Notes: a model not told the origin generated them from the letters alone. A stretch of DNA of 64,000 nt from Halodurantibacterium daqingensis (GCF_042666235.1 NZ_JBHTFQ010000006.1:248001-312000), one strand, 5' to 3'; positions 35,612-43,960 are shown, counted from the stretch's first letter. Program-made: numbers and translations.

Positions 35612-35992
35612 ATGCCGCTTTACGAGCATGTTTTCATCTCGCGCCAGGATCTTTCCAACGCGCAGGCTGAAGGCCTTATCGAACATTTCACCGCAGTGCT
35701 TTCGGACAACGGCGGCAAGGTCGTCGAACACGAATACTGGGGCGTCAAGACGATGGCCTACAAGATCAACAAGAACCGCAAGGGCCACTATGCCTTCCTG
35801 CGTTCGGATGCGCCCGCCGCCGCCGTGCAGGAAATGGAGCGCCTGATGCGCCTGCATGACGACGTGATGCGCGTTCTGACCGTCAAGGTCGACGAGCATA
35901 ACGAAGGCCCCTCGGTCCAGATGCAGAAGCGTGACGAGCGCGAGCGCGGCGACCGCGGTGACCGCGGTGACCGCGGCGACCGTCGTCGTTGA
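35612..35992 (+). CDS. rpsF: 30S ribosomal protein S6, 126 aa
   Basis: Binds the central domain of 16S rRNA together with S18. It begins MPLYEHVFISRQDLS and has the conserved NKNRKGHYAFLRSD core (about residues 51-64). The C-terminal tail is extended beyond E. coli S6 as several RGD units ending in RRR, which at DNA level is a short tandem repeat. First gene of rpsF-rpsR-rplI, 25 bp before rpsR. The 5' leader is about 100 bp or longer and could hold the S6:S18 autoregulatory element, which I could not confirm by eye. Confidence 0.97.
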   Translation: MPLYEHVFISRQDLSNAQAEGLIEHFTAVLSDNGGKVVEHEYWGVKTMAYKINKNRKGHYAFLRSDAPAAAVQEMERLMRLHDDVMRVLTVKVDEHNEGPSVQMQKRDERERGDRGDRGDRGDRRR

Positions 35993-36017
35993 TCCGGCCC
36001 AGGAAAGGACCATAACC

Positions 36018-36245
36018 ATGGCAAACAAACCGTTTTTCCGTCGCCGCAAGGTCTGCCCCTTCTCGGGCGACAATGCACCTGCGATCGACTACAAGGATGT
36101 GCGTCTTCTGCAGCGCTACATCTCCGAGCGCGGCAAGATCGTGCCGTCGCGCATCACCGCCGTCTCGGCAAAGAAGCAGCGTGAACTGGCCCGCGCGATC
36201 AAGCGCGCCCGCTTCCTCGCCCTGCTTCCCTACGCCGTGAAGTAA
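36018..36245 (+). CDS. rpsR: 30S ribosomal protein S18, 75 aa
   Basis: Small basic ribosomal protein that pairs with S6. MANKPFFRRRKVCPFSG is the typical alphaproteobacterial opening, followed by IDYKDVRLLQRYISERGKIVPSRITAVSAKKQRELARAIKRARFLALLPY (quoted as YKDVRLLQRYISERGKIVPS and KRARFLALLPY). AGGAAAGGACC lies upstream of the ATG. Middle gene of the S6-S18-L9 operon, with 11 bp to rplI. Confidence 0.97.
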   Translation: MANKPFFRRRKVCPFSGDNAPAIDYKDVRLLQRYISERGKIVPSRITAVSAKKQRELARAIKRARFLALLPYAVK

Positions 36246-36256
36246 GGAGACCCTTC

Positions 36257-36832
36257 ATGCAAGTCATCCTTCTGGAACGTGTGGCCAAGCTTGGCCAGAT
36301 GGGCGAGGTCGTGAACGTCAAGGACGGTTACGCCCGCAACTACCTCCTGCCGCAGGGCAAGGCGCTGCGCGCCTCGGACGCCAACATCAAGTCGTTCGAG
36401 ACGCAGAAAGCCCAGCTCGAGGCGCGCAACCTCGAAACCCGCAAGGAAGCCGAGGCCGCCGCCGAGAAACTGAACGGTCAGACCTTCGTCGTGATTCGTT
36501 CGGCATCGGACGCAGGGGCCCTTTACGGCTCGGTCACCACGCGTGACGCCGCCGAAGCTGCAACCGAAGCCGGTTTCAGCGTGGCGCGCGGCCAGGTCGT
36601 GCTGAACAAGCCGATCAAGGATCTGGGCCTGCACACCGTATCGGTCGTGCTGCACCCCGAAGTCACGGTCGAGATCACGCTGAACGTCGCCCGTTCGCCC
36701 GAAGAGGCCGAGGTTCAGGCCTCGGGCAAATCCATCCGCGAACTGGCAGCCGAGGAAGAGGCTGCGGCCGAATACGAGATCTCGGAGCTGTTCGATGATA
36801 TCGGCGGCGCGCAGGACGACGACGACAACTGA
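36257..36832 (+). CDS. rplI: 50S ribosomal protein L9, 191 aa
   Basis: Binds 23S rRNA with its N-terminal domain. MQVILLERVAKLGQMGEVV and the NYLLPQGKA motif (residues ~30-38) are intact, followed by the long connecting helix and the C-terminal domain. The protein is longer than E. coli L9 (149) through an acidic C-terminal extension (about 150-191, EEEAAAEYEISELF and DDDDN end), typical of Rhodobacterales. Last gene of the operon; a strong terminator follows. Confidence 0.97.
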   Translation: MQVILLERVAKLGQMGEVVNVKDGYARNYLLPQGKALRASDANIKSFETQKAQLEARNLETRKEAEAAAEKLNGQTFVVIRSASDAGALYGSVTTRDAAEAATEAGFSVARGQVVLNKPIKDLGLHTVSVVLHPEVTVEITLNVARSPEEAEVQASGKSIRELAAEEEAAAEYEISELFDDIGGAQDDDDN

Positions 36833-36852
36833 TCCGCTGCGGATCGACTCGA

Positions 36853-36884
36853 GGGGCCGCGCCGGCATCGGCGCGGCCCCTTTT
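36853..36884 (+). terminator. Rho-independent terminator of rpsF-rpsR-rplI
   Basis: An 11-bp perfect stem, GGGGCCGCGCC (36853-36863) with GGCGCGGCCCC (36870-36880), 6-nt loop, then TTTT. Confidence 0.92.
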
Positions 36885-37920
36885 CGTTGCCCCCGGAAAG
36901 CCCTGACAGGGGGCCGACGGCCGCAGCCACGGGGCGCGCCTGCAGGTTGCAACGGGCGACGGCGGGGCACGTCCGGAGGGCCGCCCTGCAAGATGCCTTC
37001 CCTGGCCGCCCGGGAACTGCCGAAACGGACATGTTCGGGAGCGCGATCCGCCGCATCGCCAGAGGCCCCGCCTGCCGAAGATCGTCCGGAGTCCGGGACG
37101 GCACGCGGGCCGCAGCCCGACGCAACCACCGCTGACACGGCGGCGCCCCCGGCCATGACGGGCCACGCGGCGCCAGAGGGTCGCCGGCTGCTACCCGCAT
37201 CTGCCAAAGCCAGGACCTGAGAAGCTCCTGGCAGGACAGAACGGCCGGCACCACCGGGCGCGCCGTCCGCCCAAGCCCACGGCCGCGGCCGTTCCGCACA
37301 GGACGGAAGGATTCGACCGCGCGCGCGCGGGACAGCCCCCATTTCCGCGTGCCACCCATCCGGGGGCGTGGATTCGACCGCGCGCGCGCGGGACAGCCGG
37401 CATACTGGATACCCGGCGCTGATCGGCACAGCCTGGACCGCGCGTGCGGGACAGCCTCTTGTGGGAGCCAATGCCAACGGCACGAGCAAGCCTGGACCGC
37501 GCGCGCGGGACAGCCTCCGCCTTCCTCGCAGTGTCGCGTGCGATCTGCTCGGGGACTGCGACGCGCGACAGAAGGATCCACCGAATTTCCGTCACGCGGC
37601 CGGGAGGAGATCCCGGATGCCAGAGCCGTCAGCACGACGCCCGAGGGTCGCCAGGGCCCGCGCGGGCGCCGAATGGATGGACGGGGCGCATCCGTGGCCG
37701 TCAAGAGGTGGCGGCGCCGCCGAGAACAGTCGGCTTCGGGCGCTGCCGCGCGTCCGGCAGCGCGGGGACAGGCGGCCGGGGCCGGTAACTCCGCCCGTTC
37801 CCATCGTCGCCTGACCTGCAAGCCGTGGAAGGATTTCCGCCGGGTGACAATCGCGCGCCAGTCTGTCAGCTTGTGAGCAACCGGCCGCGCCCGACCCTGC
37901 CCCCTTTACCCGGAGACCAC
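36885..37920. other. One-kilobase gene-free region with a CRISPR-like repeat series
   Basis: No supportable gene between rplI and the SMR gene. The only structure is the regularly spaced repeat series at 37309-37571 (annotated separately). The remaining sequence on either side is extremely GC-rich, with noise frames; no cas gene fragment could be read on either strand. Confidence 0.6.
37309..37515. CRISPR. CRISPR-like array, four clear repeats with ~32-nt unique spacers, no cas genes
   Basis: Repeat copies lie at 37309-37337 and 37370-37398 (29 nt, identical), and at 37431-37456 and 37490-37515 (26 nt, one difference between them). All share ACCGCGC[G]..GCGGGACAGCC, a GC palindrome with an ACAGCC tail. 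Spacers 37338-37369 (32 nt), 37399-37430 (32 nt) and 37457-37489 (33 nt) share no sequence. A decayed fifth copy (GACTGCGACGCGCGACAG, 37554-37571) continues the 59-60 bp period, and a much weaker one may precede at about 37248-37277. The 61/60/59-bp period is not a multiple of three, which argues against a protein repeat. The 29/32 geometry and GC-rich hairpin resemble type I-E arrays. Orientation and activity are uncertain. Confidence 0.55.
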
Positions 37921-38265
37921 ATGACTGGCCCCCTCGGCACCTATGCCCTGCTTTTTACCGCCATCGCCCTCGAGGTGGTCGGCACGACCTTTCTTCAGCG
38001 GTCCGAACAGTTCAGCCGTCTTGTGCCGACGGCCCTGATGGTGCTTTCCTATCTTGGCGCCTTCTACTTCCTGTCGCTGGTGCTGCGCGTGATGCCGGTG
38101 GGCATCGCCTATGCGATCTGGAGCGGGCTTGGCATCGTGCTGATCTCGCTGATCGGGCTGGTCCTGTTCCGGCAACGGCTTGACCTGGCCGCGGTGGTCG
38201 GCCTCGGGCTGATCATCGCCGGGGTTCTGGTGATCAACCTGTTGTCGAAATCGGTTCAGCACTGA
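37921..38265 (+). CDS. SMR family multidrug/quaternary-ammonium exporter, 114 aa
   Basis: Four-helix small multidrug resistance transporter (EmrE/QacE type) of the inner membrane, working as a dimer driven by protons. The essential membrane glutamate is E18 in the first helix (TAIALEVVGTTFL). Helix 3 has the family signature GIAYAIWSGLGIVLISLIG, and LSKSVQH is the end. CCGGAGACC precedes the ATG. It is convergent with tig, sharing a bidirectional terminator. A single gene, not a paired EbrAB type. Confidence 0.93.
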   Translation: MTGPLGTYALLFTAIALEVVGTTFLQRSEQFSRLVPTALMVLSYLGAFYFLSLVLRVMPVGIAYAIWSGLGIVLISLIGLVLFRQRLDLAAVVGLGLIIAGVLVINLLSKSVQH

Positions 38266-38301
38266 GACCAGCCGCCGCCTGATCGAAGCCCCCGCACAGC
38301 A

Positions 38302-38330
38302 AAAGGCCGCCCGAAGGCGGCCTTTTTCGT
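38302..38330. terminator. Bidirectional terminator between the SMR gene and tig
   Basis: Stem AAAGGCCGCC (38302-38311) with GGCGGCCTTT (38316-38325), loop CGAA, a T-run on the plus side and an A-run (T-run for minus) on the left. Confidence 0.92.
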
Positions 38331-38345
38331 GGTGCCTTGCGGCGA

Positions 38346-39671
38346 TCACATCTGATCGAGCGCCTCGACAGCTTTCTGAAGATCGTCCTTCGAGACTTCC
38401 TTCTCGGTCACCTTGGCGCCGGCGACGATGTGATCGACGACCTTGTCCTCGAAGATCGGGGCACGCAGCTGCTGCTGCATGGCGGCGTTCTTCTGGATGA
38501 ACTCGAAGAAGGCACGTTCCTGACCCGGATACTGACGGGCCTGAGCCAGAACCGCCTGGGTCATCTCGGCATCCGTCACCTCGACTTCGGCCTTCCGGCC
38601 AACTTCGGCCAGCAGAAGCCCCAGACGCACGCGGCGCTCGGCCAGCGTCTTGTGCTCGTCCTTCACCTCGATCTCGCCGTGGTTGTGGTCGTGCACCTCG
38701 GGGTTTTCGTCATGCCACAGCTGGTGGGCAATCTGCTTGGCCTCGGCTTCGACCAGGCTCGGCGGCAGGTCGAACTTGACCATCTCGTCGAGCTGATCCA
38801 GCAGCGCACGTTTGAGAACCGCGCGCGCGGCGCCATTGTATTCGGCCTCCAGACGCTCGGCGATCTGGGTCTTCAGCGCCTCGAGGCTGTCCGCCCCGAA
38901 CTGCTTGGCCAGATCGTCATTGATCTCGGCAGCCTTCGGACCCTTCACGGCCTTGATCTTGCATTCAAAGACGGCATCCTTGCCGGCCAGATGCTTGGCA
39001 CCGTATTCCTGGGGGAAGGTCACGTTGACATTCACCTCGTCGCCCGCCTTGGCGCCGACAAGCTGCGCCTCGAAGCCCGGGATGAACGAGTTCGAACCCA
39101 GCACCAGCGGGTAATCCTCGGCGGCGCCACCCTCGAAGGCTTCGCCATCGACCTTGCCGAGGAAGTCGATCACGACCTGATCGCCTTCGGCTGCCGCGCC
39201 CTCCTTGTCCTCGAAGGACTGGGCCGTTTCGGCGAGGTTCTTGAGCGCATCCTCGACGGCCTCGGCCTCGGCCTTGACCACAAGGCGTTCCAGCGTCACG
39301 ACCGACAGATCGGTCTCGGGGATCTCGGGCAGTGCCTCGTAGGACATGGCGACGACGACATCATCGCCTTCCTTCCAGTCCTCGTTGGTCATCTTGACGT
39401 CGGGCTGCATGGCCGGGCGGTGGCCGGTCGCCTCGAAGTGCTCACGCATCGCGCCGTCGATCGCATCCTGCATCGCATCGCCCAGCAGGCGCTGCCCGAA
39501 CTGCTTGCGCAGGATGGCCAGCGGCACCTTGCCCTTGCGGAAGCCCTTGATCTCGATCTCGGGCTGGGCCTCGACCAGTTTTTCCTGCACCTTGGCGTCC
39601 AGCTCGGCCGCGCTCACGGTGATCGTGTAGCTGCGCTTCAGGCCTTCGTTCAGGGTCTCAGTGACCTGCAT
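38346..39671 (-). CDS. tig: Trigger factor (ribosome-associated chaperone and PPIase), 441 aa
   Basis: Three domains. The N-terminal ribosome-binding domain carries the signature GFRKGKVPLAILRKQFG (about residues 44-60). The FKBP-type prolyl isomerase (about 155-245) has GDQVVIDFLGKVDGEAF and FIPGFEAQLVGAKAGD. The helical C-terminal chaperone domain includes a histidine-rich patch DHNHGEIEVKDEH. The start at 39671 (MQVTETLNEG) is the family start; the open frame upstream runs into tRNA-Leu and is not coding. Divergently arranged against nothing; tRNA-Leu lies 23 bp upstream on the same strand. Confidence 0.96.
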   Translation of the reverse strand: MQVTETLNEGLKRSYTITVSAAELDAKVQEKLVEAQPEIEIKGFRKGKVPLAILRKQFGQRLLGDAMQDAIDGAMREHFEATGHRPAMQPDVKMTNEDWKEGDDVVVAMSYEALPEIPETDLSVVTLERLVVKAEAEAVEDALKNLAETAQSFEDKEGAAAEGDQVVIDFLGKVDGEAFEGGAAEDYPLVLGSNSFIPGFEAQLVGAKAGDEVNVNVTFPQEYGAKHLAGKDAVFECKIKAVKGPKAAEINDDLAKQFGADSLEALKTQIAERLEAEYNGAARAVLKRALLDQLDEMVKFDLPPSLVEAEAKQIAHQLWHDENPEVHDHNHGEIEVKDEHKTLAERRVRLGLLLAEVGRKAEVEVTDAEMTQAVLAQARQYPGQERAFFEFIQKNAAMQQQLRAPIFEDKVVDHIVAGAKVTEKEVSKDDLQKAVEALDQM

Positions 39672-39694
39672 GTGTTCGTCCTTCTTTCCCATCC

Positions 39695-39779
39695 TGGTGC
39701 GGGTGGAGGGACTTGAACCCCCACGCCTTGCGGCGCCAGAACCTAAATCTGGTGCGTCTGCCAATTTCGCCACACCCGC
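39695..39779 (-). tRNA. tRNA-Leu (anticodon UAG)
   Basis: Read on the minus strand: acceptor GCGGGTG...CACCCGC, D arm with TTGGCAGACGC, anticodon stem CCAGA/TCTGG with loop TTTAGGT (UAG at 34-36), a long class II variable arm CGCCGCAAGGCG, T arm GGGGG-TTCAAGT-CCCTC, and encoded CCA at 39695-39697. It lies just upstream of tig and may be processed from the same transcript. Confidence 0.95.
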
Positions 39780-39869
39780 ATAACCTGCAAGGCAGCCCGA
39801 AGGCCGCCCCGAAAATCCGCGCCCTTCTAGCAAAGCTGCACCCCGGATGCGAGAGGAAAAGCGCGCGGC

Positions 39870-41414
39870 CTACACGATCTCGCGCAGGACCGCGGGAAGC
39901 ATCTCGGGCAGATCCTCGGCGGTCAGCCCCGGACCGAAGCGACGCGCGGCCTCGACATGCAGCCAGGCGGCCTGTGTCGCGGCCTGGAAGGGCGCCATTC
40001 CCCGCGCCAGAAGCCCTGCGGCAAGGCCCGACAGCACATCGCCCGCGCCGGCCGTGGCAAGCCAGGGAACCGCCCGCCCATAGACGGCGGCACCCAGCCG
40101 CACCCGGCCCGCGGGATCGGCGATCACCGTGTCGGGGCCCTTGAAAAGCACGGTGCAGCCGGCCCGCGCCGCCGCGTCCCGTGTGGCATCGACCTTGGAA
40201 TAGGCCGGGCCCGTCATGGCCGGCGCTTGCAGGCGTTCCGCGATATCGGGAAAGAGGCGGGCGAATTCGCCGGCATGGGGCGTCAGCAGGCAGCCCCCGT
40301 GCAGCGCCGCAAACAGCCCCCGGTCGCCGGCCAGCAGCGTTAGCGCGTCGGCATCAAGAAGCGTGGGACGACGGGCCGCCAGCGCCGCCGCCACCAGCCC
40401 GCCCTCGCGCGCACCAAGGCCAAGACCGGGGCCGAGGCACAGCGCGCTGATCCGCGGATCCGCGCAGAACGCGGCAAGCGCAGGGCCATCCGCCACCGGT
40501 CGCAGCATGATCGCATCCAGCCGGGCAGCATTCTCCGCAATCGCCCCGGGCGGGCAGGCCAGGGTCACAAGCCCCGCCCCGATCCGCAGCGCCCCCCGCG
40601 CCGCCAGCCGCGCAGCCCCGCCCCGCCCGGCCGGACCGGCCAGAACAACCGCGTGACCATGCGCATACTTGTGGCTTGCCGGCCCCGCAGCCGCCTTGCG
40701 CAGAAGGTCGGGTTCGGCCTTCGCCTCCTGCACCATCATGTCATGCGCGACCGGCGGGCCGGCCGCGTCATCCAGCCCGATATCGCCCGTCACCAGATGG
40801 CCACAGGCCCATGGCCCCCGATCCAGCACATGCCCCAGCTTGGGGCGGTGAAAACTCACCGTCAGATCGGCGCGCAGCACCGCGCCACCCGCCAGCACCC
40901 GCCCGCTGTCGGCACAAAGGCCCGAGGGGATGTCGATCGCCACCACAGGCGGGCGCCGGCCCGCGCCCCCGGGCTGGAAAGGCGCGAGGATCTCGGGCTG
41001 CAGTGGCCGGACAAGGCCGGTGCCGAACAGGCCATCGACCAACAGAGAGCAGCCCTCGGTCTCCACGCGCGCCGCCGGCCAGGGCAGAACCGTGCCGACT
41101 GCACACCAGCGATCATGGTTGGCCTTGGCATCCGGGGGCAAGCGGGCGGGATCGCCCAGCAGAAACAGCGTGATCGCCCATCCGCGCGCCTGCAGAAGCC
41201 GCGCAACCACGAAGCCGTCGCCGCCATTGTTGCCGGGGCCACACAACACCAGTGCGCGGTGCGCCCCCTGTGCAAGGTCGGGCCAGTGCGCCTCGACTGC
41301 CGCGACCACCGCCGCCCCGGCCCGCTCCATCAGCACTCCGCCGGTGACATGGCCACCGGCGATCCAAGCCTCTTCAATGGCGCGCATTTGGGCAGAAGTA
41401 AGCAGTTCGGTCAT
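39870..41414 (-). CDS. nnr: Bifunctional NAD(P)HX epimerase / ADP-dependent dehydratase, 514 aa
   Basis: Repairs hydrated NAD(P)H. The N-terminal YjeF_N epimerase domain (about 1-210) has VLCGPGNNGGDGFVVARLL and the DGLFGTGL and VAIDIPSGL motifs. The C-terminal ribokinase-like dehydratase domain (about 225-510) has SHKYAHGHAVVLAGPAGRGGAARLAARGALR (in parts: HKYAHGHAVVLAG), LLTPHAGEFARLF, TVLFKGPDTVIA and the catalytic PWLATAGAGDVLSG. GGAGC precedes ATG 41414; an upstream in-frame start (41468) adds 18 residues. Divergent from glnB. Confidence 0.95.
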   Translation of the reverse strand: MTELLTSAQMRAIEEAWIAGGHVTGGVLMERAGAAVVAAVEAHWPDLAQGAHRALVLCGPGNNGGDGFVVARLLQARGWAITLFLLGDPARLPPDAKANHDRWCAVGTVLPWPAARVETEGCSLLVDGLFGTGLVRPLQPEILAPFQPGGAGRRPPVVAIDIPSGLCADSGRVLAGGAVLRADLTVSFHRPKLGHVLDRGPWACGHLVTGDIGLDDAAGPPVAHDMMVQEAKAEPDLLRKAAAGPASHKYAHGHAVVLAGPAGRGGAARLAARGALRIGAGLVTLACPPGAIAENAARLDAIMLRPVADGPALAAFCADPRISALCLGPGLGLGAREGGLVAAALAARRPTLLDADALTLLAGDRGLFAALHGGCLLTPHAGEFARLFPDIAERLQAPAMTGPAYSKVDATRDAAARAGCTVLFKGPDTVIADPAGRVRLGAAVYGRAVPWLATAGAGDVLSGLAAGLLARGMAPFQAATQAAWLHVEAARRFGPGLTAEDLPEMLPAVLREIV

Positions 41415-41461
41415 TTCTTGCTCCATATCTGCTTCGCAAACTGCCTTTGCGCTGTGCTTTT

Positions 41462-41478
41462 TGCACATTTATTGTGCG
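41462..41478. promoter_or_regulatory. NtrC-type binding site upstream of glnBA
   Basis: TGCAC-ATTTATT-GTGCG matches the NtrC pattern TGCAC-N7-GTGCA with one mismatch. It is centred about 115 bp upstream of the glnB start, in an AT-rich pocket. glnBA of Rhodobacter is a known NtrC target with a sigma-70 promoter. Confidence 0.6.
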
Positions 41479-41585
41479 TTACCATCGGATTCCCGTATGC
41501 CGCACCGTTACGTCAATCGTATCCGATTGTCGCGCCGACAGGGAAGTGGTCTGAGGGTCCCAAGCGGTCAGGCGAGGAGTCGAGC

Positions 41586-41924
41586 ATGAAAAAGATCGAA
41601 GCGATCATCAAACCCTTCAAACTCGATGAGGTGAAGGAAGCGCTTCAGGAAGTCGGCGTGCAAGGCCTTTCGGTGATCGAGGTCAAGGGCTTCGGCCGCC
41701 AGAAAGGCCATACGGAACTGTACCGCGGTGCCGAATATGTGGTCGATTTCCTGCCCAAGGTGAAGATCGAGGTCGTTCTGGCCGACGACCAGGTCGAGGG
41801 CGCGATCGAGGCGATCATCTCGGCTGCCCGCACCGACAAGATCGGCGATGGCAAGATCTTTGTCAGCCCCGTCGAACAGGTGATCCGCATCCGCACCGGC
41901 GAAACCGGCGAGGACGCGGTCTGA
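41586..41924 (+). CDS. glnB: Nitrogen regulatory protein P-II, 112 aa
   Basis: Trimeric signal protein integrating 2-oxoglutarate, ATP/ADP and glutamine status; it controls GlnE, NtrB and other targets. MKKIEAIIKPFKLDEVKEAL is the conserved opening. The T-loop is GRQKGHTELYRGAEYVVDFLPK with the uridylylation tyrosine at Y51, and the C terminus RIRTGETGEDAV is GlnB-like. GGCGAGGAG precedes the ATG. It is 46 bp before glnA, forming the classical alphaproteobacterial glnBA operon, which supports glnB rather than glnK (the latter normally sits with amtB). Confidence 0.96.
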   Translation: MKKIEAIIKPFKLDEVKEALQEVGVQGLSVIEVKGFGRQKGHTELYRGAEYVVDFLPKVKIEVVLADDQVEGAIEAIISAARTDKIGDGKIFVSPVEQVIRIRTGETGEDAV

Positions 41925-41970
41925 ATTCGGGCCTCCCGGCCCAAAGGCTCAACGAAAGGGAAGAAGTTTC

Positions 41971-43377
41971 ATGAGCAAGGAAAAGGTTCTTTCGCTCCTC
42001 AAGGATGAGGACGTCGAATATGTGGACATCCGCTTCACCGACCCGAAAGGCAAGCTGCAGCATGTGACGATCGTCGCCGATCTGGTCGATGAGGACTTTC
42101 TTGAAGAAGGCTTCATGTTCGACGGCTCGTCCATTGCCGGCTGGAAGTCGATCGATCAGTCCGACATGAAGCTGATGCCGGATACCGAAAGCGCCTATAT
42201 CGACCCGTTCTATGCGGAAAAGACGCTTTGCCTGCATTGCAACGTGGTCGAGCCCGACACCGGCGAGGCCTATAGCCGCGATCCCCGGTCCACCGCGCTC
42301 AAGGCCGAGGCCTATCTGAAATCCTCGGGCATCGGCGATGCGGCCTATTTCGGCCCCGAAGCCGAATTCTTCATCTTCGACGATGTGCGGTTCAGCGTGA
42401 AGATGAACAAGGTGTCCTACGAGGTCGATGCGATCGACGGCGCCTGGAACACCGACACGCAGTATGAACAGGGCAACTCGGGCCATCGTCCGGGCATCAA
42501 GGGCGGCTATTTCCCCGTCAACCCGATCGATGACGCCCAGGACCTGCGCGGCGAGATGCTCTCGACCATGAAGCGCATGGGCATGAAGGTGGACAAGCAC
42601 CACCACGAGGTTGCCTCGTGCCAGCACGAACTGGGCCTGATCTTCGGAACGCTGACCAAGCAGGCCGACGAGATCCAGAAGTACAAATACGTCATCCACA
42701 ACGTCGCCCATGCCTATGGCAAGACCGCGACCTTCATGCCGAAGCCGATCAAGGGCGACAACGGCACCGGGATGCACGTGAACATGTCGATCTGGAAGGA
42801 CGGCAAGCCGCTGTTCGCCGGTGACAAATACGCCGACCTGAGCCAGGAGGCGCTGTGGTTCATCGGCGGCATCCTGAAGCATGCCAAGGCTTTGAACGCG
42901 ATCACCAACCCGGGCACCAACAGCTACAAGCGCCTGATCCCGGGCTTTGAGGCTCCGGTTCTGCGCGCCTATTCGGCCCGCAACCGCTCGGGTTGCGTCC
43001 GTATTCCGTGGACGGAATCGCCGAAAGCCAAACGTGTCGAGGCCCGCTTCCCCGATCCGTCGGCGAACCCCTACCTTGCGTTCTCGGCGCTGCTGATGGC
43101 CGGCCTTGACGGGATCAAGAACAAGATCGATCCGGGCCCGGCGTCGGACAAGGATCTCTACGATCTGCCGCCGGAGGAACTGGCCGAAATCCCGACCGTC
43201 TGCGGCTCGCTTCGTGAAGCGCTGGAGGCTCTGGAGTCCGACCACGACTTCCTGCTGGCCGGCGACGTGTTCACCAAGGACCAGCTGGAAGGCTACATGG
43301 CGCTGAAGTGGCAGGAGGTCTATGCCTACGAGCATACGCCCCACCCGATCGAGTTCCAGATGTACTACTCCTGCTGA
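41971..43377 (+). CDS. glnA: Glutamine synthetase type I, 468 aa
   Basis: Makes glutamine from glutamate, ammonia and ATP; dodecameric. Key stretches are FMFDGSSIAGWK (about residues 46-57), the metal-ligand GPEAEFFIFD (about 128-137), KGGYFPVNP, the ATP-binding KPIKGDNGTGMHVNMSIWKD (about 259-278, KP..GDNGTGMH), and NPGTNSYKRLIPGFEAP. The adenylylation loop is DKDLYDLPPEE (Tyr near residue 397), so GlnE control is expected. A typical class I-beta length. Second gene of glnBA; a terminator follows. Confidence 0.97.
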   Translation: MSKEKVLSLLKDEDVEYVDIRFTDPKGKLQHVTIVADLVDEDFLEEGFMFDGSSIAGWKSIDQSDMKLMPDTESAYIDPFYAEKTLCLHCNVVEPDTGEAYSRDPRSTALKAEAYLKSSGIGDAAYFGPEAEFFIFDDVRFSVKMNKVSYEVDAIDGAWNTDTQYEQGNSGHRPGIKGGYFPVNPIDDAQDLRGEMLSTMKRMGMKVDKHHHEVASCQHELGLIFGTLTKQADEIQKYKYVIHNVAHAYGKTATFMPKPIKGDNGTGMHVNMSIWKDGKPLFAGDKYADLSQEALWFIGGILKHAKALNAITNPGTNSYKRLIPGFEAPVLRAYSARNRSGCVRIPWTESPKAKRVEARFPDPSANPYLAFSALLMAGLDGIKNKIDPGPASDKDLYDLPPEELAEIPTVCGSLREALEALESDHDFLLAGDVFTKDQLEGYMALKWQEVYAYEHTPHPIEFQMYYSC

Positions 43378-43394
43378 CCGGTTATACATGACGG

Positions 43395-43422
43395 AAAGCC
43401 CCCGCCCCGGCGGGGGCTTTTC
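43395..43422 (+). terminator. Terminator of glnBA
   Basis: AAAGCCCCCGCC (43395-43406) pairs with GGCGGGGGCTTT (43409-43420), followed by T-rich TTTTCC. The innermost pairs must open to leave a loop. Confidence 0.88.
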
Positions 43423-43960
43423 CTTTGGGCGCCCGCGCTGACCCTTGCAGGGCCGGCTCGACCCGAAAGCCCGCCCCAGCAAAGCCCGCGGCCATTCGCC
43501 CGGCGCTGCCAGCTGCCCAAGCCCGCGGGGTGGCTGGAAGGGCGCGCGCCGCGATCTCCGCTTTGCGCCAGGACAGCACGATCTCGGGCAAGGCCCGGGC
43601 GGGACGATCCCGAGCAGGTCGCCCGGCGCCTGACGATGCAAGGCCCCCTGACCGTCCTTTCCCGATGGTGGGACGCGCGTGTCCCCTCTGGCCCGGCGCG
43701 ATCCCGAGGGCCGGAACGGCTGACCCTCTGCCCGATGGTGCGTGTGCCCTTTCCGTCACGCCTCCTCCGGCACTCTGCCCACCGACCGCGACTGGCGGCG
43801 AGGGTAGGAATGGGATGATTACCTGCACGGATGCGCATTCGCTCGAGAAGCGTCTGCAGCGGGGCTCGGCCGGCGTCGGAAGAAAAAGGCGCCTGCACGC
43901 TCATCTTCCGTTAACCGCTTCCGGTCATCATCACGCGATCAGGAGAGGAAAGGAAACGTG
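43423..43960. other. Gene-free stretch between glnA and the TM2 gene
   Basis: About 540 bp with noise frames. Two imperfect direct copies of CCGATGGTG..CGTGTCCC / CCGATGGTGCGTGTGCCC occur near 43664-43690 and 43733-43750. The right end is less GC-rich and carries a long purine-rich ribosome site (AGGAGAGGAAAGG). Confidence 0.4.

Noticed and set aside
37309..37515. Reading the 59-61 bp repeats as a 20-residue protein repeat
   Set aside because: Period lengths differ and are not multiples of three, so no frame is kept; no start or ribosome site.
36885..37920. Degenerate cas genes around the repeat series
   Set aside because: Looked for helicase, RAMP or Cas1 motifs in all frames and found none.
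38672..39833. An N-terminally extended trigger factor starting at 39833
   Set aside because: The extension reads through tRNA-Leu; the family start is 39671.
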